Numbered from the stretch's first letter, positions 18,223-27,563 are shown. The stretch: 64,000 nt of DNA from Pseudomonas mendocina (GCA_037482215.1 CP148074.1:3596001-3660000), one strand, 5' to 3'. A program made the numbers and translations. Notes: generated by a model not told the origin, from the letters alone.

Positions 18223-19215
18223 TCAACGTGGCTGCTGCGCTTGCCACCAGTTGCAGAATTCATCCAAGGCCGTCCAGATTGTGACTTGCGGATCGTAATC
18301 GAGGTATTCCCGCGCACGGCTGATGTCCAACGAGAAATCCTTACCCATCACCGTCACTCCAAGACGAAACAATGATGGCTCCGGCTTACCCGGTAATAAT
18401 TTGCAAATACCTTCGTTCAATGCCGCTGCTGTATAGGCCAATTTAAAAGGCATATGCCGGGTGACTGGAGGTAGCTCAAGACGGCGTAATACATAATTGA
18501 CCACATCCCAGAGGGGTACCGGTGCCCCATTACTGAGGTTGTAGACCTTGCCTAAAGCCTCCCCATTGACATGCAAACACGTCATAAGCGCCTGATTGAG
18601 GTTATGGACGCTGGTGAAATCCACCTTATTCAGCCCATTCCCGATAATCGACAAGCGTCCCTTACGGTGCATCTCGATAAGCCTTGGGAAAATGCTGGCA
18701 TCTCCGGCCCCAGTAACAAAACGCGGACGTAGCGCAATCACTTGCAGACCAAACTCCTGAGCAGAAAACACCAGTTGTTCGGCCTGATACTTGGTTTTGC
18801 CGTAATGATCTAAAAAGTGCTTAGGTATCTGTTCCTCACGCAAACCTACGTGAGCGTGGCCATCAAAATAGACCGATGGCGAAGACAGATGTACCAGGCG
18901 TGGGACGTTCTGTTTCAGGCAGGCATCTATGACATTCTCAGTCACTTTGACGTTGGCCTGATGAAAATACTCATAAGAACCCCACACACCCACCGCACCC
19001 GCGCAATGAACAACGACATCAACCCCTTCGCACAACTGCTGAACCAGTTCCGGATCGCTCAAATCGCCTTGGATAAATTCAGCACCGCGACTGCGCAAAT
19101 GCTCAACACCTTCAGCCCTACGGCCATTGACCCGCACCTCCAGGCCATTTTCCAAGGCAAAGCGGGCAAAGCGTCCGCCGATAAAACCACTTGCACCGGT
19201 CACCAGAATTTTCAT
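18223..19215 (-). CDS. NAD(P)-dependent epimerase/dehydratase (extended SDR)
   Basis: 330 residues from ATG 19215, which has GGAGG five bases upstream; an in-frame ATG at 19227 would overlap that site. The Rossmann motif TGASGFIGG is at the very start, and the active-site YxxxK reads YGKTKYQAEQL. Extended SDRs of this type include 3-beta-HSD-like and dihydroflavonol-reductase-like enzymes; the substrate is not evident. No sugar-pathway genes are nearby, so a lipid or sterol-like alcohol substrate is possible. Confidence 0.88.
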   Translation of the reverse strand: MKILVTGASGFIGGRFARFALENGLEVRVNGRRAEGVEHLRSRGAEFIQGDLSDPELVQQLCEGVDVVVHCAGAVGVWGSYEYFHQANVKVTENVIDACLKQNVPRLVHLSSPSVYFDGHAHVGLREEQIPKHFLDHYGKTKYQAEQLVFSAQEFGLQVIALRPRFVTGAGDASIFPRLIEMHRKGRLSIIGNGLNKVDFTSVHNLNQALMTCLHVNGEALGKVYNLSNGAPVPLWDVVNYVLRRLELPPVTRHMPFKLAYTAAALNEGICKLLPGKPEPSLFRLGVTVMGKDFSLDISRAREYLDYDPQVTIWTALDEFCNWWQAQQPR

Positions 19216-19310
19216 CGCCACCTCCATGCTTGCATTCGCGCCACTCTAACAGCCTGCAGCAACAGCAAAAGTAGCATTGCAAGCCAGAACTACGACCGTG
19301 CAAACATCTC

Positions 19311-20204
19311 TCATGCAGGGCCTACCAAGCTCGCCGCCGCACCGCGGACCAAATGCCGGGTCAGTTGATCTAACAGATCTCCGCCATTGCGCCAGTAGTG
19401 CCAGTACAACGGCACGTCAATCGGCTGGCCGCCATCCAGATCAATCAGCTCGCCCCTTTGCAACTCCGAGCGAACCTGCAATTCGGGAATCAGTCCCCAG
19501 CCAAAACCTGCCAGAGCAAGCCGTACAAAGCCTTCAGATGAAGGGCACAAATGATGGATAAAACCACTGCTGACACCCTGTGTGGCGAGAAAGCGATGCT
19601 GCAACCGGTCATCCGGCCCAAACACAATGGCTGGGGCTTGACGCAATGCCGACGCATTAACACCTTCTGGAAAATACTGGGCAACAAAGTCCGAGCTGGC
19701 TAAAGCCCGGTAGCGCATGGCCCCCAAAGGCGCCACCCGCGCACCAGCCACAGGGCGCTCACTGGCACAGACACAAGCCGCCACTTCACCGGCGCGCATG
19801 CGTTTAAGTCCAACCTCTTGGTCCTCTACCAAGAGATCAAACAGCAATTGGCGCTCCCGGCAGAATGCACCTACAGCCCCCGCCCACCAAGTCGCCAAGC
19901 TGTCTGCATTGATCGCAATGCGCAGCCGTTCCGGGGCAGCACCCTCGTCCAATCCTGGCACATGAGCCTGCACATCCCGCTCCAGCAAGCGCACCTGTTG
20001 CACATGGTTAAGCAAGCGTCGACCAATCTCTGTAGGTTCAGGCGGCATAGCCCTGACTAGAACAGGCTGACCAACACGGGCCTCCAACAGTTTGATGCGC
20101 TGTGACACCGCTGACTGAGAAAGGCCCAATACCTGTGCCGCGCGTTCAAAGCCAGCCTGCTCGACCACTGCAGCCAGCGCGGTCAGAAGTTTGTAGTCGA
20201 ACAC
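19311..20204 (-). CDS. argP: LysR-family regulator ArgP (IciA)
   Basis: 297 residues with an N-terminal HTH (FERAAQVLGLSQSAVSQRIKLLE) and a short intervening sequence VRAMPPEPTEIGRRLL typical of ArgP. ArgP senses lysine/arginine and controls the amino-acid exporter argO, which is divergent from it here with a 91-base gap. An imperfect AATGAT/ATTATT dyad lies in that gap. Confidence 0.92.
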   Translation of the reverse strand: MFDYKLLTALAAVVEQAGFERAAQVLGLSQSAVSQRIKLLEARVGQPVLVRAMPPEPTEIGRRLLNHVQQVRLLERDVQAHVPGLDEGAAPERLRIAINADSLATWWAGAVGAFCRERQLLFDLLVEDQEVGLKRMRAGEVAACVCASERPVAGARVAPLGAMRYRALASSDFVAQYFPEGVNASALRQAPAIVFGPDDRLQHRFLATQGVSSGFIHHLCPSSEGFVRLALAGFGWGLIPELQVRSELQRGELIDLDGGQPIDVPLYWHYWRNGGDLLDQLTRHLVRGAAASLVGPA

Positions 20205-20216
20205 ATCACTTTTCCT

Positions 20217-20236
20217 AATGATGAATGAGCATTATT
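20217..20236. promoter_or_regulatory. Candidate ArgP operator in the argP-argO intergenic region
   Basis: An imperfect dyad AATGAT-N8-ATTATT sits just upstream of the argP start and about 60 bases before argO, within the AT-rich stretch expected for a LysR site. It rests on symmetry and position only. Confidence 0.4.
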
Positions 20237-20295
20237 GGCTTCTCTTATACACCCACGCCCATCACACTCGCCACTTCGAACAGGAGTAAAGCGTC

Positions 20296-20907
20296 ATGTG
20301 GCAAAGCTATAGCAATGGATTATTGATCGCCGCCGGACTGATCATTGCGCTGGGCGCACAGAATGCATTCGTACTGGCACAAAGCTTGCGCCGCGAGCAC
20401 CACCTGCCTGTCGCAATGCTGTGCATCTTGTGCGATGCGATATTGGTCAGCGTCGGCGTGTTCGGCCTTGCTGCAATCTTGGCGCAAAGCCCTGTGCTGT
20501 TGGCTGTTGCGCGCTGGGGTGGAGCAGCCTTTCTGCTCTGGTATGGTGCACAGGCCCTGCTGCGGGCTTGTCGTCCACAGGCACTTGAGCAAACAAGCAC
20601 TAACAGTTCGCGATCATTGCGCACGGTGATGCTCAGCGCATTAGCTGTGACCTTGCTCAACCCACATGTGTATCTGGATACCGTCTTACTGATTGGTTCA
20701 CTGGGTGCACAACAAAGCATGCCAGCCGCCTATGTACTCGGCGCGGCAAGCGCATCAGCGATTTGGTTCCTTGCCCTTTCTATCGGTGCCGCAAGCCTTG
20801 CACCTTGGCTTGCAAGGCCTGCCACATGGCGCATTATCGACCTTTGTGTGGCTTTGATGATGTTCAGCATCAGTTGGCAACTGATCACAGGTGAGGGCCT
20901 AAAATAG
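20296..20907 (+). CDS. argO: LysE/ArgO family amino-acid exporter
   Basis: 203 residues with six predicted membrane helices and the family opening GLIIALGAQNAFVLAQSLRR. The NPHVYLDT motif in helix 4 is characteristic of ArgO/LysE. It exports arginine/lysine (or toxic analogues) across the inner membrane. Divergent argP supports this assignment. Confidence 0.93.
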   Translation: MWQSYSNGLLIAAGLIIALGAQNAFVLAQSLRREHHLPVAMLCILCDAILVSVGVFGLAAILAQSPVLLAVARWGGAAFLLWYGAQALLRACRPQALEQTSTNSSRSLRTVMLSALAVTLLNPHVYLDTVLLIGSLGAQQSMPAAYVLGAASASAIWFLALSIGAASLAPWLARPATWRIIDLCVALMMFSISWQLITGEGLK

Positions 20908-20961
20908 CCTGGCGATGCCCAGAAAGTAGCCAGCCAGATGGTTTCCCACACACTTGTCATG

Positions 20962-20990
20962 TGTTTAACCCGCCTGCCCAGTGCTATGAT
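20962..20990 (+). promoter_or_regulatory. Candidate sigma-70 promoter of sodB
   Basis: TATGAT at 20985-20990 is preceded by TGC, giving an extended -10, about 100 bases before sodB. The -35 at a 17-base distance (TGTTTA) is poor. Confidence 0.45.
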
Positions 20991-21088
20991 CAAAGACCTG
21001 CGGCATCAAAGAGACTACTCAAGCCGCTTGATTTGGCCGCCCGTGAACGGCTCCGCGCATACGCACCTGAATGGATAGGAGATAAAAC

Positions 21089-21670
21089 ATGGCTTTCGAA
21101 TTGCCGCCGCTGCCCTACGCCCACGACGCTCTGGAACCGCACATCTCCAAGGAAACCTTGGAATTTCACCACGACAAGCACCACAACACCTATGTCGTGA
21201 ACCTGAACAATCTGGTTCCTGGTACTGAGTTTGAAGGCAAGACTCTGGAAGAAATCGTTAAGACTTCTACCGGCGGCATCTTCAACAACGCAGCCCAAGT
21301 CTGGAACCACACGTTCTACTGGAACTGCCTGGCACCTAACGCTGGCGGCCAACCGACTGGCGCACTGGCTGACGCCATCAACGCTACCTGGGGCTCTTTC
21401 GAGAAGTTCAAGGAAGAATTCAGCAAAGTTTCCATCGGCACCTTCGGTTCCGGCTGGGGCTGGCTGGTCAAGAAAGCTGACGGTTCCCTGGCTCTGGCCA
21501 GCACCATCGGCGCTGGCTGCCCGCTGACCAGCGGTGACACCCCGCTGCTGACTTGCGACGTATGGGAACACGCCTACTACATCGACTATCGCAACCTGCG
21601 TCCGAAGTACGTTGAGGCATTCTGGAACCTGGTTAACTGGGACTTCGTAGCCAAAAACTACGCTGCCTAA
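21089..21670 (+). CDS. sodB: Iron superoxide dismutase
   Basis: 193 residues, full length for Fe-SOD. The metal ligands are readable: His in [10 protein letters not shown], His in VWNHTFYWN, and Asp and His in [13 protein letters not shown]. The Gln/Gly pattern ([16 protein letters not shown]) is the iron type. It dismutates superoxide in the cytoplasm. A strong ribosome site (AGGAG) precedes the ATG, and a bidirectional terminator follows. Confidence 0.97.
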   Translation: MAFELPPLPYAHDALEPHISKETLEFHHDKHHNTYVVNLNNLVPGTEFEGKTLEEIVKTSTGGIFNNAAQVWNHTFYWNCLAPNAGGQPTGALADAINATWGSFEKFKEEFSKVSIGTFGSGWGWLVKKADGSLALASTIGAGCPLTSGDTPLLTCDVWEHAYYIDYRNLRPKYVEAFWNLVNWDFVAKNYAA

Positions 21671-21684
21671 TTATCCTGCTCCAA

Positions 21685-21714
21685 CAAAAAAACCGGCCTT
21701 GGGCCGGTTTTTTT
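21685..21714. terminator. Bidirectional terminator after sodB
   Basis: ACCGGCC / GGCCGGT with a three-base loop is flanked by seven A upstream and a T run downstream, so it works on both strands between convergent genes. Confidence 0.92.
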
Positions 21715-21726
21715 GTTTATCCCGCA

Positions 21727-22367
21727 CTACATCAGCCAGTTAGGGGCAAGCACTAGGGCTGCCGACTCGCTCTGTTTCACAGCCCGGCTCAGGCGCCAAT
21801 CAGCCTCCTCCGGCCCTAGGTATTCCCCCATCCCGACATACAGCAAATTAAGCAGTTGCCGTTGCTGTGAAGTCGATAGTTGCGCCTCCTCCAACGAGAG
21901 CCCCTGCTCCAGCCAATTACGCACCAGCATGCGCTGCTCGTTACTGCCCGTCAGTACGTTCAGATTACCCTTCACGAATCCACGCAGAAGCCTCACCTGC
22001 CCAGCATCCATGTCGATGAATAACTGGGCAACCAAGGCTTCGAATGAACGCAGAACATCCCCCGGCATAAAGCCATTGAAGGCTCATTCTGGTTTGATCC
22101 ACGCCACGCGTTAATTAGCCTTTCTGGGGCCGGCAAAAAATCCGCCGCAGGACCTGTAAGTGCACCCATCAGATCCCGGTAGACAGTGGCCCGTTCAATC
22201 GTGCGTTCAGTTGAGACCACAAGTTCGGCAATAAAACCATCTAGGAAATAAAAAGGCATGCCGGCGTATTTGCATTCCCACAACGCCACCGCTGCAAGTG
22301 GTTCGTCGCCTGCGAAGTGGCTGGTAAGCTCCGTATAGATAGCTCTGCGTCGGGTTGTCAGGTTCAT
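21727..22367 (-). pseudogene. Frameshifted gene for a conserved protein of unknown function
   Basis: Two overlapping minus-strand frames, 22367-21993 and 22068-21727, look like one gene in two pieces. The first reads well to about INAWRGSNQNEPS and then turns into unnatural sequence (CVHSKPWLPSYSS). The second reads as good protein from DVLRSFEALVAQLFIDMDAG onward, but its ATG (22068) has no ribosome site. One extra G in the GGGGG run near 22055 would join them into a protein of about 212 residues. I recognise no domain. It may instead be an assembly error. Confidence 0.6.
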
Positions 22368-22443
22368 TTCAGGCCTTCCTTGGCAACTCGTTGCCGTTAT
22401 AAGTCACAACTCGGTTGAACTCGGGATAACCGATCTCAGCATC

Positions 22444-23664
22444 TCACGTGCAGTCCAGCCCCAGCCGCTCGTGTTGGCCCGTGGTGCGCAAACCAATGGT
22501 TTTCGCCAGCAGCAAAAACAACAGCAGAGCGGTCGGAAACACCCAGAGAAATGCAGCTGCCGCACCTAGAGTCTGAACCCCCACCCGCCCCCAATTGAGC
22601 ATGTCCGAGTAATAGAACAGCCCAGCAGCAAGCGTGCCCCACACACCACAAAACCCATGAACAGGTACAGCACCGACCACATCATCGACCTTGAGGCGCT
22701 CGAGTAAACGAGTGCCGGAAACAACGATAAAGCCTGCCAGCAGCCCGGTCAGAATGGCGAACAAGGGATACATACTTGCACAGCCCGCGGTAATTGAGAC
22801 CAGCCCTCCCAACGAGCCATTCACCGTAATACTGAACAACACGGGGGAAGAGTTTCTGCGCTGCGCCATATACGCTCCTAGGGCTCCGGCTGACGCGGCT
22901 AGGTGAGTATTGAGGGCAATCAGCCCCAAGTTAGGACTTACTTCAAAACTGCTACCGGCATTGAAGCCAAACCAACCGAGCCACAGAATAAAACCGCCTA
23001 ATGTTACGAATCCCATGTTGTGTCCGGGGAGGTTGCGCACGGCGCCATCAGCGCCAAAACGCCCCAATCGTGGCCCCAGTACCAATACGCCTGCCAGGGC
23101 ACACCAGGCTCCAACGCTGTGCACAACGGTCGAGCCGGCAAAATCAACAAATCCCAATTTTGTCAGCCACCCCTGCCCTCCGTTGATGCCACTCCAGACC
23201 CAGCTACCAAATACCGGGTAGATGAAACCGCAAATAACCAAAGCACCGAACAGATAGGCTGAATAACGGGTACGCTCTGCCATCGCCCCACTAGCAATCG
23301 TGGCGGCCGTTACTGCAAACATCATCTGAAAAAGCAGGAAGGTGAAGTCCCACGGCTCCCCCTCATAGGGAGCAAAATGGCTCATCCCGAACCAACCAGT
23401 GATGTTGACACCGAACATCAGGCCAAAACCAAGCCCCCAGAACGCAATGCCGCCAGCGCACCCGTCAATGTAGTTTTTCACCATCACATTAACGGCGTTC
23501 TTGGCCCTCGACATACCGCTCTCCATGAGCGCAAACCCCGCCTGCATGAAGAACACCAACACACTGGCAAAGACCACCCAGGCGATATTGATGGCTTCAT
23601 CCGTAGCGCCCCATGAGAAAGGCGATACCCAGCAAAGTGCGATACCGATTGTCCGTCTCTTCAT
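22444..23664 (-). CDS. amt: Ammonium transporter (Amt family)
   Basis: 406 residues from ATG 23664, eight bases after AAAGGA. A signal peptide (residues 1-22, ending in FSWGA) and 11 membrane helices are predicted, as in AmtB. Family segments include FFMQAGFALMESG, WVWSGINGGQGW, FAGSTVVHSVGAW and the second pore His in VPVHGFCGVWGTLAAG. It imports ammonium at the inner membrane. The gene is not linked to glnK, unlike the main amtB locus. A sigma-54 promoter and NtrC sites upstream imply nitrogen-limitation control. Confidence 0.93.
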   Translation of the reverse strand: MKRRTIGIALCWVSPFSWGATDEAINIAWVVFASVLVFFMQAGFALMESGMSRAKNAVNVMVKNYIDGCAGGIAFWGLGFGLMFGVNITGWFGMSHFAPYEGEPWDFTFLLFQMMFAVTAATIASGAMAERTRYSAYLFGALVICGFIYPVFGSWVWSGINGGQGWLTKLGFVDFAGSTVVHSVGAWCALAGVLVLGPRLGRFGADGAVRNLPGHNMGFVTLGGFILWLGWFGFNAGSSFEVSPNLGLIALNTHLAASAGALGAYMAQRRNSSPVLFSITVNGSLGGLVSITAGCASMYPLFAILTGLLAGFIVVSGTRLLERLKVDDVVGAVPVHGFCGVWGTLAAGLFYYSDMLNWGRVGVQTLGAAAAFLWVFPTALLLFLLLAKTIGLRTTGQHERLGLDCT

Positions 23665-23699
23665 CACCAAATCCTTTGGGTGTAGTCCAAAGGGTGCTC

Positions 23700-23715
23700 C
23701 GCAACACTCATGCCA
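23700..23715 (-). promoter_or_regulatory. Sigma-54 (RpoN) promoter of amt
   Basis: On the minus strand TGGCATGAGTGTTGCG matches the -24/-12 consensus TGGCAC-N5-TTGC with GG and GC correctly spaced. The implied start near 23689 leaves a leader of about 25 bases to the ATG. Confidence 0.82.
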
Positions 23716-23755
23716 AGCAGAAAGCAGCTAGACTAGATACTTACAGAAAGTACAC

Positions 23756-23772
23756 TGCACCCACTCTGTGCA
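23756..23772 (-). promoter_or_regulatory. NtrC binding site upstream of amt
   Basis: TGCACAGAGTGGGTGCA on the minus strand nearly equals the 17-base NtrC consensus TGCACY-N5-GGTGCA. Its centre is about 75 bases upstream of the predicted start, suitable for activating sigma-54 polymerase. Confidence 0.72.
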
Positions 23773-23797
23773 GGCACCTGCACCGTGCATACTCATG

Positions 23798-23814
23798 CGC
23801 TCCAAAACAGTGCA
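23798..23814 (-). promoter_or_regulatory. Second, weaker NtrC-like site upstream of amt
   Basis: TGCACTGTTTTGGAGCG differs from the NtrC consensus at two positions. Its centre lies four helical turns (42 bases) beyond the first site, as expected for cooperative NtrC dimers. Confidence 0.55.
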
Positions 23815-23921
23815 GGCATATTTTTTTGAAAAAGTTAGGTGATGGCCCTTTGACTGCAAGCTCGACTTTGCCAATACTCCACCCTGTTTAACGTCAAGGC
23901 CTTTCATTAAGGAACCGACAC

Positions 23922-25985
23922 TTGAAGCTGGAACTCAAAAACAGCTTGTCGCTTAAACTGCTACGGGTCGTGCTGCTATCAGCACTTATCGTTGGAGTGA
24001 TCCTGAGCTGCGCTCAGATCATCTTCGACGTATACAAAACCCGGCAAGCCGTTGCCGGTGACGCTCAGCGTATCCTCGGCATGTTTCGCGACCCTTCCAC
24101 CCAAGCGGTCTATAGCCTAGATCGGGAAATGGGTATGCAGGTTATCGAAGGCCTGTTCCAGCACGAGTCAGTGCGTGTTGCCTCCATAGGCCACCCGAAT
24201 GAACCTAAGCTGGCAGAGAAGTCCCGGGAACTATCCACCATTCCCACTCGCTGGCTGACGGACCCCATCCTAGGTAAGGAACAGACCTTCACCACCGAAC
24301 TGGTCGGTCGAGGCCCCTATAGTGAGTACTACGGCGACCTCAGCATCACCCTCGACACCGCCGAATATGGCGAAAGTTTTGTCACCAACTCGGTCATTAT
24401 CTTTATCTCAGGCGTATTACGGGCCATGGCCATGGGCCTGGTGCTTTACTTGGTCTACCACTGGTTACTGACCAAGCCTCTCTCGAAGATTATCGAGCAC
24501 CTCACGCACATCAACCCAGACCGCCCCAGTGAGCACAAACTACCAATGCTCCCTGGGAACGAAAAAAACGAGTTAGGTCTGTGGATTAACACAGCCAACC
24601 AACTCCTCTCCTCCATTGAACGCAACACCCACCTGCGCCGCGAAGCTGAAGACAGCCTGTTGCGCATGGCGCAATACGACTTCCTCACGGGCTTGCCCAA
24701 CCGCCAGCAACTGCAGCAACAACTGGATCAGATTCTGGAAGACGCAGGCCGTCTGCAGCGTCGGGTCGCGGTTCTCTGCGTAGGCCTGGACGACTTTAAA
24801 GGCGTTAACGAGCAGTTCAGCTACCAGACCGGCGACCAGTTGCTTCTAGCCCTGTCAGACAGGCTGCGCAGTCACAGTGGCCGTCTGGGTGCATTGGCCC
24901 GCTTAGGAGGCGACCAATTTGCCCTGGTTCAGGCCGACATTGAACAGCCCTATGAAGCTGCTGAGCTGGCTCAGAGTGTTCTCGACGATCTGGAAACGCC
25001 CTTCATTCTTGATCAACAGCAGATTCGTCTGCGTGCCACTATCGGCATCACCCTGTTCCCGGAAGATGGCGACAGCACTGAAAAGCTACTGCAAAAAGCT
25101 GAACAAACCATGACGCTTGCGAAGAGTCGCTCACGCAACCGTTATCAGTTCTATATCGCCAGTGTCGACAGTGAAATGCGCCGACGCCGCGAACTTGAAA
25201 AAGACCTGCGTGACGCGCTCGCCCTCAACCAGCTGCATCTGGTTTATCAACCGCAAGTTGATTACCGCAACCACAATGTTGTCGGCGTTGAAGCACTCCT
25301 ACGCTGGCAACACCCCCAGCATGGTTTTGTGCCACCGGACTTGTTCATCCCCTTGGCTGAGCAAAACGGCACCATCATTCCGATCGGTGAGTGGGTGCTC
25401 GACCAGACCTGTCGCCAACTGCGCGAATGGCATGACCAGGGCTTCACTGAAATGCGCATGGCGATCAACCTTTCCACGGTTCAGCTGCACCACGCTGAGT
25501 TGCCACGGGTGGTTAACAACCTGATGCAAGTTTACCGGCTGCCACCGCGCAGCCTGGAACTTGAAGTGACTGAAACCGGCCTGATGGAAGACATCAACAC
25601 CGCCGCCCAGCACTTGCTCAGCCTGCGCCGTTCAGGGGCACTGATTGCGATCGACGACTTCGGTACGGGTTACTCCTCACTGAGCTACCTGAAGAGCCTG
25701 CCACTGGACAAAATCAAGATCGACAAGAGCTTTGTTCAGGACCTGCTCGAGGACGAGGATGACGCCACTATTGTTCGCGCCATCATCCAGCTCGGCAAAA
25801 GCCTGGGTATGCAGGTTATTGCCGAAGGTGTGGAGACCGCTGAGCAAGAGGCTTACATCATCGCCCAGGGCTGTAACGAAGGTCAGGGTTACCTCTACAG
25901 CAAACCTCTGCCCGCCCGTGAACTGACCCAATTTATCAAGCAATCACGGCGTTTGAATAACGCGATTAACCCCGCTTCGCTCTGA
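23922..25985 (+). CDS. bifA: c-di-GMP phosphodiesterase BifA (degenerate GGDEF + EAL)
   Basis: 687 residues from a TTG start with AAGGA eight bases upstream. Two membrane helices (about 12-38 and 157-180) flank a periplasmic sensor region. The GGDEF domain has GGDQF at 329-333, so cyclase activity should be lost. The EAL domain is intact: EALLRW from 457, EVTETGLMED, DDFGTGYSSL, KIDKSF and AEGVET. BifA hydrolyses c-di-GMP and favours swarming over biofilm. Length, GGDQF and the place beside sodB match P. aeruginosa bifA as I recall it. Confidence 0.93.
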   Translation: MKLELKNSLSLKLLRVVLLSALIVGVILSCAQIIFDVYKTRQAVAGDAQRILGMFRDPSTQAVYSLDREMGMQVIEGLFQHESVRVASIGHPNEPKLAEKSRELSTIPTRWLTDPILGKEQTFTTELVGRGPYSEYYGDLSITLDTAEYGESFVTNSVIIFISGVLRAMAMGLVLYLVYHWLLTKPLSKIIEHLTHINPDRPSEHKLPMLPGNEKNELGLWINTANQLLSSIERNTHLRREAEDSLLRMAQYDFLTGLPNRQQLQQQLDQILEDAGRLQRRVAVLCVGLDDFKGVNEQFSYQTGDQLLLALSDRLRSHSGRLGALARLGGDQFALVQADIEQPYEAAELAQSVLDDLETPFILDQQQIRLRATIGITLFPEDGDSTEKLLQKAEQTMTLAKSRSRNRYQFYIASVDSEMRRRRELEKDLRDALALNQLHLVYQPQVDYRNHNVVGVEALLRWQHPQHGFVPPDLFIPLAEQNGTIIPIGEWVLDQTCRQLREWHDQGFTEMRMAINLSTVQLHHAELPRVVNNLMQVYRLPPRSLELEVTETGLMEDINTAAQHLLSLRRSGALIAIDDFGTGYSSLSYLKSLPLDKIKIDKSFVQDLLEDEDDATIVRAIIQLGKSLGMQVIAEGVETAEQEAYIIAQGCNEGQGYLYSKPLPARELTQFIKQSRRLNNAINPASL

Positions 25986-25987
25986 TA

Positions 25988-26017
25988 CTAAAAGCCCGCA
26001 CTCATGCGGGCTTTTAG
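25988..26017. terminator. Terminator after bifA
   Basis: A 13-bp stem (CTAAAAGCCCGCA / TGCGGGCTTTTAG) with a CTCA loop begins two bases after the stop codon; the T run is within the stem. Confidence 0.88.
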
Positions 26018-26127
26018 TTAGTGCGCGGCATTCAGCTTGATGCCGGATTTGAATCAATCAGCGCCGCACTGAATTCACATCCTGAATAACTCATACCTGA
26101 AAAGCTTGTAATAACCTTTTGCGCAAA

Positions 26128-26146
26128 ATGAAAATCTTTCGCATTA
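26128..26146. promoter_or_regulatory. Fur box upstream of the imelysin operon
   Basis: AATGAAAATCTTTCGCATT is a 19-base dyad of AATGAnAAT / ATTnGCATT type, close to Pseudomonas Fur boxes. It lies about 60 bases before the imelysin ATG, where bound Fur would block transcription when iron is plentiful. Confidence 0.72.
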
Positions 26147-26206
26147 TTACTCAGCAATCATTTAACCTAGAACAAATGTCCACAACATCGGTTTAAGGAT
26201 CACATC

Positions 26207-27541
26207 ATGCTTCGTTCGCCACTGGCCTCCGCCAGCCTGCTCGCCCTTGCCATTGCTCTCGCCGGTTGCGGCGAAGACAAAGCGCCAGCCAGTCAAGCCG
26301 CTGCCCCTGCAGCTGCCAGCACCCAAGCAGCTCCAGTGGCTACCAGTGCCGTTGATGAAGCCGCTGGTAAAGCTGTTGTCAGCCACTACGCTGATCTCGC
26401 CTTGGCTGTATTCAGTGACGCAGCCAGCACCGGTAAAGCCCTGCAAACTGCCATTGACGCGCTGCTGGCCAACCCGACTGACGACACCCTGAAAGCTGCT
26501 CGCGAAGCTTGGTTGGCTGCTCGCGTACCGTACATGCAGACTGAAGTGTTCCGTTTCGGCAACGCCGTTGTTGACGACTGGGAAGGTCAGCTTAACGCAT
26601 GGCCGCTGGACGAAGGCCTGATTGACTACGTTGCGGAAGACTATCAGCACGCACTGGGCAACCCTGGCGCCAGCGCTAACATCATCGCCAACACTGAAAT
26701 TCAGGTCGGCGAGGACAAAATCGACGTCAGCAACATCACCCCAGAATTGCTGGCCAGCCTGAACGAACTTGGCGGCTCCGAAGCCAACGTTGCGACCGGC
26801 TACCATGCCATCGAATTCCTGCTGTGGGGCCAAGATCTCAACGGCACTAACCCGGGTGCGGGTGAGCGTCCAGTCAGCGACTTCCTGACAGGTGAAGGCG
26901 CCACAGGTGGCCACAATGAGCGTCGTCGCGCCTTCCTGAAAGCCGCCACCGACCTGCTGGTTACCGACCTGGAAGAGATGGTTGGCCAATGGCAATCCGG
27001 CAAGGCTGATAACTACCGCGCCAAGCTGGAGGCAGACACCGTAGAGAACGGCCTGCGTAAAATGCTCTTCGGCATGGGCAGCCTGTCCCTTGGTGAGCTG
27101 GCTGGCGAGCGTATGAAGGTCGCACTGGAAGCCAACTCTACTGAAGACGAGCACGATTGCTTCAGCGACAACACTCACAACTCGCACTTCTTCAACGGCA
27201 AAGGTATCCGCAACGTTTACCTGGGCGAATACAAGAAGGTCGACGGCACCACCCTGAGCGGCCCGAGCCTGTCCTCACTGGTAGCCAAAGTTGATGCAGC
27301 AACCGACACGGCGCTGAAAGCTGATCTGGAAGCCACTGAAGGCAAACTGCAAGTTTTGGTTGATAACGCCAACAATGGCAAACACTTCGACCAACTGATC
27401 GCCGCTGACAACAGCGAAGGCCAGCAGGTTGTTCGTGACGCTATCGCTGCCCTGGTTAAGCAGACCGGTTCCATCGAGCAAGCAGCCAGCAAACTGGGTA
27501 TCAGCGATCTGAACCCAGACACAGCTGACCACGAGTTCTAA
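26207..27541 (+). CDS. icmP: Imelysin-family lipoprotein (insulin-cleaving metalloproteinase-type, IcmP)
   Basis: 444 residues with a lipoprotein signal (LAIALAGC, Cys about 21) and an Ala/Pro/Gln-rich linker before the imelysin (peptidase M75) domain. The signature GxHxxE reads GYHAIEFLLWGQDL. Family members sit in the periplasm or outer membrane and are linked to iron uptake; proteolysis was reported for IcmP, although structures suggest a binding role. It opens a four-gene cluster with a Fur box ahead. A nine-bp hairpin after the stop could lower downstream expression. Confidence 0.92.
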   Translation: MLRSPLASASLLALAIALAGCGEDKAPASQAAAPAAASTQAAPVATSAVDEAAGKAVVSHYADLALAVFSDAASTGKALQTAIDALLANPTDDTLKAAREAWLAARVPYMQTEVFRFGNAVVDDWEGQLNAWPLDEGLIDYVAEDYQHALGNPGASANIIANTEIQVGEDKIDVSNITPELLASLNELGGSEANVATGYHAIEFLLWGQDLNGTNPGAGERPVSDFLTGEGATGGHNERRRAFLKAATDLLVTDLEEMVGQWQSGKADNYRAKLEADTVENGLRKMLFGMGSLSLGELAGERMKVALEANSTEDEHDCFSDNTHNSHFFNGKGIRNVYLGEYKKVDGTTLSGPSLSSLVAKVDAATDTALKADLEATEGKLQVLVDNANNGKHFDQLIAADNSEGQQVVRDAIAALVKQTGSIEQAASKLGISDLNPDTADHEF

Positions 27542-27563
27542 GCAACACCCTGCTTGACTACCG

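Noticed and set aside
26162..27187. 341-codon minus-strand open frame opposite the imelysin gene
   Set aside because: Shadow; it runs across the Fur box and promoter region and has no domain.
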